A DNA stretch of 6,144 nt from Gemmatimonadaceae bacterium (GTDB taxonomy: Bacteria; Gemmatimonadota; Gemmatimonadetes; Gemmatimonadales; Gemmatimonadaceae). Where the stretch lies: NCBI GenBank assembly GCA_017881545.1, contig JADGQU010000158.1, positions 1-6,144 of the forward strand, written 5' to 3'. The position numbers and the translations under genes are program-made. Of the stretch, positions 1 to 5,534 are shown piece after piece (position 1 is the first letter of the stretch; each line of letters starts with the position of its first letter). Under the pieces are notes generated by a model. The model was not told the DNA's origin. It ran no database searches and was given only the letters and a program-made list of their open reading frames with translations.

Positions 1-1
1 T

Positions 2-562
2 TCCGTTGAGTTGGTCAAGTGGCTCAAAGTGGGCGCGCCGTTCGTTTTGAGGATCCGGCGGAACGATGCGACGCGCGTCATCAGAGGAACGCTCGAGAGA
101 CGCCCCGAAAACTGGGAGCAGCAAATGATCGTTCAGCTGACGGTACCGGAAATCATGGAGCAGCGAAGCGGAGCGATTTCCCGCCCGCCGCTTCCAGGTA
201 CTGGAATGATCCGGACGCGCGTGCGCGCGCCTGACCCGCTGGGGGTTCTCCCACCGGCGTTGGGATATGGGGGCGGTGTCTATCCGTTTGCCGGCGCCGA
301 ATTCACCGCTCTCAACCCCGATCTCTGCGACGCGCTCGGAGTGAAGCCCGAGGGCGTGTTCGTGACGAACGTCATCGAAGGCTCTGCGGCGAGGACGGCC
401 GGACTGCGCGGCGGCGATGTCATCGTGAAGGCCGATGACATCGATATCGCGGGCCCCATCGATCTCGTTCGCGCGATCAGGAACGCTGATGAGACCGATC
501 ATGCGGTCGACCTGCAGGTGATCCGGAAGCACAAGCTGCAGACGCTCACGCTGCGCTGGTAA
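2..562 (+). CDS. PDZ-domain protein, C-terminal part (5' end outside window)
   Basis: The reading frame is open from base 2 and ends at a TAA (560-562) followed at once by an in-frame TAG. The TTG at base 11 is probably not the start, because the residues from the window edge onward (SVELVKWLKVGAPFVLRIRR) read like the last strands of a PDZ domain. A linker of about 45 residues rich in Pro, Gly and Arg follows. A second, complete PDZ domain then fills roughly the last 95 residues (counting from base 11, about 90-183), with the typical core pattern GVFVTNVIEGSAARTAGLRG followed by GDVIVKADDIDI. PDZ domains bind protein C-termini or exposed strands, often in envelope proteases and chaperones. 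Any protease domain (HtrA/DegP-like) would lie upstream and cannot be seen, so this could equally be a stand-alone multi-PDZ protein. The stop is 338 bases before larC, so it is probably a separate transcription unit. Confidence 0.85.
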   Translation, partial: SVELVKWLKVGAPFVLRIRRNDATRVIRGTLERRPENWEQQMIVQLTVPEIMEQRSGAISRPPLPGTGMIRTRVRAPDPLGVLPPALGYGGGVYPFAGAEFTALNPDLCDALGVKPEGVFVTNVIEGSAARTAGLRGGDVIVKADDIDIAGPIDLVRAIRNADETDHAVDLQVIRKHKLQTLTLRW

Positions 563-693
563 TAGCCGGCTACAAAGGCGGAAACTTCCTCAGGCGGTGA
601 AGCGCGTCTGATTGTTGACGCTTGGTCTGCCGGACGTCGAGTGGACTATCGAGGCCGATCCGCCGTTGACGCGCACGCGCGAATAGTTAACGG

Positions 694-737
694 CTGGATT
701 CCCGTTGAACCGTACCAAAATCGGGATTTTAATCCAG
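694..737 (+). repeat. Imperfect inverted repeat upstream of larC, possible operator
   Basis: The left arm CTGGATTCCCG (694-704) is matched by CGGGA (722-726) plus ATCCAG (732-737). The right arm is interrupted by five extra bases, TTTTA (727-731). The arms pair over 11 bp with that bulge. The repeat brackets the spacer and -10 of the candidate larC promoter, a usual place for a repressor site. It could also be a chance structure; there is no T tract right after it, so a terminator is less likely. Confidence 0.3.
705..733 (+). promoter_or_regulatory. Candidate sigma-70-type promoter for larC-larE-larB
   Basis: TTGAAC (705-710) and TTTAAT (728-733) are separated by exactly 17 bases. They match the -35 consensus at four of six positions and the -10 consensus at five of six. 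Transcription would start near base 740 and leave an untranslated leader of about 160 bases before larC. A weaker alternative nearer the gene is TTGAGT (832-837), 17 bases, TACCTT (855-860), which would give a leader of about 35 bases. The call is by eye only. Confidence 0.35.
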
Positions 738-900
738 ACAAGCCCACTCGGGATTAGATCTTTTTCCTTGGCCGGAATGGCTCGCCACTTCTCCTGACGT
801 CAAAAGCGACGGACAGTTGATCGCGTTCGCCTTGAGTGCATCTGATCCTTCGTCTACCTTCGAAATCTGTAAGACTGCCTCATTCCCTCCATTCACCAAG

Positions 901-2130
901 ATGAAGATTGCCATCCTTGACCCGGCCAGCGGCATCGCCGGCGACATGTTCCTCGGCGCGCTCGTCGACGTCGGACTCGACAAAGCCTGGCTCGAGCGGC
1001 TGCCGTCCGCCCTCGGCTTGTCGGGAGTCGAAGTCCGCATTGCCGACGTGCAGCGATCTCAGGTTCACTGCGTCAAGGTGGACTTCGAGATACCACCGCA
1101 GCCGCACGGGAGAGCGGTCTCCGAAATCCATCGGCTGATCGATGCTGTGAAGATTCCGGAAAAGGTCGCGCGGTCAGCCCACGCCGCGTTCGAGGCGATC
1201 GCAGCGATAGAGAGCGCGATTCACGGTGTCGCGCCAGACGAGCTCCATCTGCACGAAGTCGGGTCGGTTGACGCGATTCTCGACATCGTCGGCTCGATCT
1301 GGGGCGTCGAGCTGCTCGGCATCGAGCGCATCTATAACACCAAGGTCGCGCTGGGGGACGGCACGGTGAAAACCGCGCACGGAATTTTGCCCGTGCCTGC
1401 GCCGGCTACGATCCGATTGCTGGAGGGGTTCAACGTCCGCCACGGACCGCCGGGATCGGGAGAGCTCACGACGCCGACGGGTGCGGCGCTGCTGCGCGTT
1501 CTCTCGAAGGGCGCGCCTCCGCAGGAATACGTTCCGCTGAGCAGCGGTTACGGGGCGGGCACGCGCGACATCCACGGACAGCTCAACGCCCTCCGCATCA
1601 TTCTGGGCGAAGCTACGGTCGATCAGCACGATCACCATCATCATCATCATGAGCACGTACACACGGAGCATCTGCACGTATTGAGTGCGGACATCGACGA
1701 CATGTCGCCGGAGGAGCTCGCCGGAGCGGCCGAGGTGCTGCGCGCTGAGGGAGCGCTCGATGTCGTGCTGCTGCACACGACCATGAAAAAAGGGAGACTC
1801 GGGACTCGCGTCGAAGCACTGGTGCAGACTTCGGATCTCGCCCGCCTCGAGGAGAAGATCTTCCTTCAGTTCACGACGCTCGGTGTGAAGACGTTCGACG
1901 TGGTGCGGAATGCGCTCGAGCGCGAATCGCGTCTCGTTCGCTTCGATGGACGGGACATTCGGGTCAAGGTCGCTACCCTACCCGACGGCACGCGGAGAGC
2001 GAAGCCGGAGTTCGACGATTTACGTCGCGTCGCGGAAGAGACTTCGCGACCGCTGGCCGAGATACGTTCGGAAGTCATGAATGCTCTCAACGACGTCGAC
2101 TCCGGTTCGTCCGCGCAGCGAGGAAACTAA
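901..2130 (+). CDS. larC: LarC, nickel insertion enzyme of NPN cofactor synthesis
   Basis: LarC is the CTP-dependent cyclometallase that inserts nickel into pyridinium-3,5-bisthiocarboxylic acid mononucleotide, the last step of nickel-pincer nucleotide (NPN) synthesis in the cytoplasm. The 409-residue product starts with the family signature (MKIAILDPASGIAGDMFLGA). It has the conserved HLHEVGSVDAILDIVG and TTPTGAALL segments in the N-terminal part. A histidine-rich linker at about residues 241-259 holds 11 His in 17 residues (243-259), including six in a row, likely for nickel binding or storage. The C-terminal part (about 260-409) carries MKKGRLGTRVEAL, in the region tied to CTP binding in the family. 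The frame is open back to about base 817, but the ATG at 901 fits the family N-terminus exactly. No clear Shine-Dalgarno sequence precedes it. In L. plantarum this protein comes from larC1 and larC2 by programmed frameshifting; here it is one uninterrupted gene. larE follows after one base, if it starts at the TTG at 2132. Confidence 0.95.
   Translation: MKIAILDPASGIAGDMFLGALVDVGLDKAWLERLPSALGLSGVEVRIADVQRSQVHCVKVDFEIPPQPHGRAVSEIHRLIDAVKIPEKVARSAHAAFEAIAAIESAIHGVAPDELHLHEVGSVDAILDIVGSIWGVELLGIERIYNTKVALGDGTVKTAHGILPVPAPATIRLLEGFNVRHGPPGSGELTTPTGAALLRVLSKGAPPQEYVPLSSGYGAGTRDIHGQLNALRIILGEATVDQHDHHHHHHEHVHTEHLHVLSADIDDMSPEELAGAAEVLRAEGALDVVLLHTTMKKGRLGTRVEALVQTSDLARLEEKIFLQFTTLGVKTFDVVRNALERESRLVRFDGRDIRVKVATLPDGTRRAKPEFDDLRRVAEETSRPLAEIRSEVMNALNDVDSGSSAQRGN
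2120..2124 (+). promoter_or_regulatory. Ribosome binding site deciding the larE start
   Basis: GAGGA lies inside the last larC codons, seven bases before the TTG at 2132. It supports that TTG over the in-frame ATG at 2081, which would overlap larC by 50 bases and add 17 residues that look unlike LarE. Confidence 0.6.
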
Positions 2131-2131
2131 G

Positions 2132-2944
2132 TTGAACCTCGACGAGAGACTCACCGCGGCCATTCGAGCGGCCGCTCACGACCGCGTTGCTTACGTCTGC
2201 TACTCGGGCGGTATCGACTCGACAGTTGTACTCGCGGCATCGGTGCGGGCTGGGATCGAGACCATCGCCCTCCTCGGCGTGAGTCCTTCCCTCGCCGCCG
2301 CGGAGCGCGCCGACGCGCATCGGATCGCCGGAGAGATTGGCGCGCGCGTCGAGGAAGTCGAGACCAATGAGATGGAACTCGCCGGATATCGGGCGAACGC
2401 CGGCGATCGCTGTTACTTCTGCAAGAGCGCACTGTACGACACGGTTCAGGCGCTCGCGGCGACGAGAAGCTCCGAAGAAGTAATTTTCGTGGGAACGCAC
2501 GTTGATGACCTGGGCGAACACCGGCCCGGGCTTCAGGCGGCGATGGAGCGGGGAGTTGTCGCACCGCTCGTGGACGCCGGCTTCAATAAATCGGACGTGC
2601 GCGCGCTCGCGCGGCAATGGAAGCTGTCGAACGCCGAGAAGCCGGCGGCTCCGTGCCTCGCCAGCAGGGTACCGGTGGGAATCGAAGTGACTCCGGAGAA
2701 GCTCGCGCAGATCGAGGCAGTGGAAGAATTTCTGCGCCTGCATGATGTTTGGCCCGCTCGCGCACGCTGGCACGACGCAGTTGTCAGACTCGAGATCCCG
2801 CCAGAGATGTTCGAGCGCGTCGTTACGAGTCCGTTCCGCGAAGAGCTGCGACGCGCGTGCAGAAAAGCCGGATTCAAGTTCGTCGCGCTCGATCTGGGCG
2901 GGCTCCAGAGTGGAAGTCTCTCGCTTCCAATGGTGGCGTCGTGA
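2132..2944 (+). CDS. larE: LarE, ATP-dependent sulfur transferase of NPN synthesis
   Basis: LarE adenylates the carboxylates of pyridinium-3,5-biscarboxylic acid mononucleotide and replaces them with thiocarboxylates. From the TTG at 2132 the product is 270 residues, close to the about 276 of L. plantarum LarE. The PP-loop of N-type ATP pyrophosphatases is at residues 25-30 (SGGIDS). The family motif GDRCYFCKSALYD holds Cys94 and Cys97, and KPAAPCLASRVP holds Cys175, which by position matches the sacrificial Cys176 of L. plantarum. Having all three cysteines suggests the LarE subtype that binds a [4Fe-4S] cluster and takes sulfur from another source instead of destroying its own cysteine; that is inferred from motif, not shown. 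Translation starts one base after the larC stop, and the stop overlaps the larB start (GTGA), so expression is probably coupled. An ATG at 2081 is a less likely start. Confidence 0.93.
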   Translation: MNLDERLTAAIRAAAHDRVAYVCYSGGIDSTVVLAASVRAGIETIALLGVSPSLAAAERADAHRIAGEIGARVEEVETNEMELAGYRANAGDRCYFCKSALYDTVQALAATRSSEEVIFVGTHVDDLGEHRPGLQAAMERGVVAPLVDAGFNKSDVRALARQWKLSNAEKPAAPCLASRVPVGIEVTPEKLAQIEAVEEFLRLHDVWPARARWHDAVVRLEIPPEMFERVVTSPFREELRRACRKAGFKFVALDLGGLQSGSLSLPMVAS

Positions 2945-3576
2945 CGCAGGTTCGGTGGGACCACGATCGTGAGTCGCGTACGGGGGTTCCCGAAGTTGTG
3001 TACGGTCCGGGGAAGAAGAGCGCGCATCTGCGCCAGATCTTCGAGAACACCACGGAGCTTCGCATGGCGTCCAGGCTCAGCGAAGAGCAGATGGAGGTCC
3101 TCAGCGATCTCGCTACCATCCACCCCGACGCGCGCATGGCGGTCCGCAACCCGCGCGCGAAGAGGGACATGCCGGCCGTGCCCGTCGTCACCGCCGGCAC
3201 CGCCGACATCCCGGTCGCTCTGGAAGCGGCGGTCACTCTCGATGCGATGGGTATACCGACGTCGACCCACTTCGATGTTGGCGTCGCGGGAATCCATCGT
3301 CTTCAATCCATTTTGCCGGAGCTTGCCGCTGCTCGCGTTTGCATCGTCGTGGCGGGAATGGATGGGGCGCTGCCGGCAGTCATCGCCGGACTACTTCGCG
3401 CGCCCGTAATCGGAGTTCCCACTTCTGTCGGAACCGGCGTCGCTCAGGGCGGAATGGTCGCGCTCAACACGATGCTCGCCAGCTGCAGCCCCGGTGTTGC
3501 GGTTGTGAATATCGACAACGGGTTTGGCGCGGCGTGTTTGGCGCTCAAGATCCTTGGCTGCAATCCCCCCGATTGA
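2941..3576 (+). CDS. larB: LarB, P2CMN synthase (NaAD carboxylase/hydrolase), short N-terminus
   Basis: LarB starts the NPN pathway: it carboxylates the pyridine ring of nicotinic acid adenine dinucleotide and cleaves off AMP, giving pyridinium-3,5-biscarboxylic acid mononucleotide. The 211-residue product begins DHDRESRTGVPEVVYGPGKK, the conserved block at the start of the catalytic part. It continues with a PurE/AIR-carboxylase-like domain (about 80-205) containing VPVVTAGTADIPVALEAA, VVAGMDGALPAVIAGL and VGTGVAQGG. Cys182 in the SCSPGVAVVNIDNGFGAA block sits where family members have the cysteine that attacks the substrate ring (Cys221 in L. plantarum, as I recall). The GTG start at 2941 overlaps the larE TGA by four bases. 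The frame is open further upstream, but only as a shadow of larE with no family likeness. Known LarB proteins are about 246 residues, so roughly 35-40 N-terminal residues are missing. A strong terminator follows 60 bases after the stop. Confidence 0.93.
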   Translation: MTQVRWDHDRESRTGVPEVVYGPGKKSAHLRQIFENTTELRMASRLSEEQMEVLSDLATIHPDARMAVRNPRAKRDMPAVPVVTAGTADIPVALEAAVTLDAMGIPTSTHFDVGVAGIHRLQSILPELAAARVCIVVAGMDGALPAVIAGLLRAPVIGVPTSVGTGVAQGGMVALNTMLASCSPGVAVVNIDNGFGAACLALKILGCNPPD

Positions 3577-3635
3577 GGTTCGTCGTCTCAGAGTGGAATG
3601 GACGGTGCCGGTGCCGCGACTGGTGCATGAAAAAG

Positions 3636-3672
3636 AAAAGGCGGCGATGCTTGTAGAGCATCGGCGCCTTTT
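3636..3672. terminator. Bidirectional intrinsic terminator between convergent operons
   Basis: Two 16-base arms (3636-3651 and 3657-3672) pair with a single G-G mismatch around the five-base loop TGTAG. The plus-strand stem ends in TTTT (3669-3672). Read on the minus strand the hairpin is followed by a longer T-rich tract (complement of AAAAGAAAA, 3631-3639). It lies 60 bases after the larB stop and 17 bases beyond the minus-strand LVIVD gene stop, so it can end both operons; the better T tract favours the minus-strand direction. Confidence 0.88.
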
Positions 3673-3688
3673 CGATTGCATTGCAGCT

Positions 3689-5488
3689 CTATCGCTTGGC
3701 GATGCCCCTCACGCTTGCGGCTAGCGACTGTACGCGCGTCGGATCCGAAGACGTGCGGGCGTCACGATCCAACCGGCCCGCCAACTGCGTCAATGCGGAC
3801 TTCTCGCTCGCGCCCTTGAGCTTCTCCGCGCGATCAAGGTCCCGCGCTATAGTGGTGGACCGATCTCGCGGAATTCCGTTGTCACGAACGAGCTGATCGA
3901 GATACGCGCGCGCCACGACGTAGCGCGCCGGCCAGACCAGCTTCGGCTGATTCTGCGGATTGAACACATCGAAGCGCACCAGCTTCGCCGCGTCGATTTC
4001 GTTCTGCGACAACAGGTCGCTCGGCTTGAGGTCGAGAATGTCGAGCCCGCGATCGATCTCCGAGGCGTAGATGTAGCCGTTGTACCAGTACGTCCCCCAG
4101 TCGCCACCCAGCAGCAGCTTGGTCGAATCCATCGGTCCCCGGTCGAAGAACGCGATCTCCTTCACGTGCGCGGGATTCGTGAAATCGAATACTGAGATGC
4201 CGCCCTGGTACCAGGCCTGAGCCATAATGTCGCGGCCCGGGACGGGGATGAGTGAGCCGTTGTGGGCGACGCAATTCTCCTGGTCGGTCTGTGCGACCGG
4301 CAGCTTGTAGTGGCCGGCCGGGGTCAACCTGTCGCCGGCGCGATAGAAAATCGCGTCAGCGCCCCACGTCAGCTTGTCGGTTGCGCGGCACCGGGGCGCC
4401 ATTCCGCCGCCCCATTCGTCGGTGAACAGCACCTTCGTCCCGTCATTGTTGAAGGTCGCGGAATGCCAGTACGCGAAGCCCGGATCGATCACAGCGGCGA
4501 CTCGTTTCGGATGTACCGGATCCTTGATGTCGAGCAGGATGCCGTTCCCCGAGCACGCACCCGCCGCCAGGCCGATCGCCGAATAGACCGTGATGTCGTG
4601 GCACATGTTCGTCTGCGCGGTGGTCTGCGTTCCGATCCCGTGCGCACCACCGTTCCACAGCCCGGCGATTGCGCCGGAGGAGTCCGCAAAGATGCGCGGC
4701 GAGTTGACCACCCGCGCGTTTTGCGGAGCAGCTACCGGCACCTTGATGATGTCGATCCGGAACAGCGACGTCGTACTATCTGAGAGCGACACGCCGCGCG
4801 CGCATCCGGCCAGCTCGGAACCCGATCGAACCACGCTCGTACCCGACACGTAGATGTAGACGTTCTCCTTGTCGTTCGGATCGATCACAAGCGTGTGGGT
4901 GTGCGAGCCACGGCAAGTCTGAACCGCTGCCACCTGCTTCGGGTGGTCGAGGTCGCTGATGTCGAAGAGGCGGACGCCGCGAAAACGCTCCGCGCTGACG
5001 GTGTCGGTCACTCCCTGAGTGCCGCAGTCCACACGCCCACGCGTCTCTTCCACCGAAAAGAACAGGAGATTCTTGTAGATGGAGGGATCGCCCTGGCCAC
5101 CGGGGCACACGAACGATGTGCGGAGCGTCGGGCTCTTCGGGTTGGAGATGTCCCAGACCTGGAAGCCGTTGAATCCACCCTGGAACGCCAGATTCCCCTT
5201 GAACGCGAGGTCGCCGTTCAGGAACGCGAAGTCGCCCAGATTCTGGGGGTTCCCGAAGTTTTGCAACCGTTGGGCGTGGCCAACCAGCTCAAGGTTGCGA
5301 GCGGCTTCGCCGGCATCGGTGTAGCCGGAACGAAGTCCTATGCGCGGGTCACCGTGGTTGATGGCGACGCTATCGCCTTGCGCTCCGGCGGTCGCCGCCG
5401 CGAGGAATGTTCCGGCGAGGACGAGCAGATGCCGGAGGTGAAGGATGCTCCTTCGAGCGGAAGGCAGGACGGTCGATCTCGGTGTCAT
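3689..5488 (-). CDS. Secreted LVIVD-repeat beta-propeller-like protein
   Basis: The 599-residue product is probably exported. Residues 1-36 form a Sec signal peptide: arginines at 12, 13 and 19, a hydrophobic stretch at about 21-34, and a likely signal peptidase I site after AGA (34-36). Repeated blade-like units follow, each with a G-hydrophobic-D-I/F-x-(D/N)-P-x-H/S-P pattern: FQVWDISNPKSP (109-120), VRLFDISDLDHP (172-183), ILLDIKDPVHP (317-327), ISVFDFTNPAHV (431-442) and LDILDLKPSD (482-491). This is the LVIVD family (PF08309), predicted surface beta-propellers of unknown function. Many His, Asp and Trp residues surround the blades (HTHT 196-199, WHSATF 341-346, DEWGGG 357-362), and several cysteines could form disulfides. 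From about 520 to the end there is a charged, helical, Arg/Asp/Ala-rich tail resembling FIMAH-type domains, a weak match by eye. The ATG at 5488 is the only start that keeps the whole signal peptide. It follows the DUF305 gene by 46 bases with only a weak ribosome site, and is probably co-transcribed with it. Confidence 0.85.
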   Translation of the reverse strand: MTPRSTVLPSARRSILHLRHLLVLAGTFLAAATAGAQGDSVAINHGDPRIGLRSGYTDAGEAARNLELVGHAQRLQNFGNPQNLGDFAFLNGDLAFKGNLAFQGGFNGFQVWDISNPKSPTLRTSFVCPGGQGDPSIYKNLLFFSVEETRGRVDCGTQGVTDTVSAERFRGVRLFDISDLDHPKQVAAVQTCRGSHTHTLVIDPNDKENVYIYVSGTSVVRSGSELAGCARGVSLSDSTTSLFRIDIIKVPVAAPQNARVVNSPRIFADSSGAIAGLWNGGAHGIGTQTTAQTNMCHDITVYSAIGLAAGACSGNGILLDIKDPVHPKRVAAVIDPGFAYWHSATFNNDGTKVLFTDEWGGGMAPRCRATDKLTWGADAIFYRAGDRLTPAGHYKLPVAQTDQENCVAHNGSLIPVPGRDIMAQAWYQGGISVFDFTNPAHVKEIAFFDRGPMDSTKLLLGGDWGTYWYNGYIYASEIDRGLDILDLKPSDLLSQNEIDAAKLVRFDVFNPQNQPKLVWPARYVVARAYLDQLVRDNGIPRDRSTTIARDLDRAEKLKGASEKSALTQLAGRLDRDARTSSDPTRVQSLAASVRGIAKR

Positions 5489-5534
5489 TTACGTTCTCAC
5501 TGGGTGGGGGTTTCGTTCTTCAGACTGGAGTTGC

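Larger units (their letters stand above)
563..900. other. Intergenic region upstream of larC
   Basis: This 338-base stretch separates the PDZ gene from larC. I see no convincing protein-coding frame: the frames that cross it are shadows or upstream extensions of larC that match no family. It holds a promoter-like element (705-733) overlapping an imperfect inverted repeat (694-737). It also holds a short 5-bp stem (604-608 with 617-621) shortly after the PDZ stop, without a T tract, so a weak terminator at best, and an 8-base palindrome TGACGTCA (795-802) of unknown meaning. I do not recognise a known riboswitch class, including the NiCo type. Confidence 0.6.

Noticed and set aside
740..900. 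A riboswitch in the larC leader.
   Set aside because: No recognisable conserved core or strong nested helices were found by eye, including for the NiCo class.
1174..1776. Long open frame on the minus strand through larC (200 codons), and similar long frames opposite larE and inside the LVIVD gene.
   Set aside because: These are shadows of high-GC coding sequence. Their products are Arg-rich, low in complexity and match no family, while the overlapping genes are clearly identified.
2081..2131. ATG at 2081 as the larE start.
   Set aside because: It would overlap larC by 50 bases and add 17 residues unlike LarE; the TTG at 2132 has a well-spaced GAGGA and gives the family length.
2982..5260. 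A 16-base exact repeat, GGGGGTTCCCGAAGTT, at 2982-2997 and 5245-5260.
   Set aside because: Both copies lie inside well-supported genes (larB and, on the other strand, the LVIVD gene) and encode ordinary residues of each. Two copies with no flanking structure look like coincidence.
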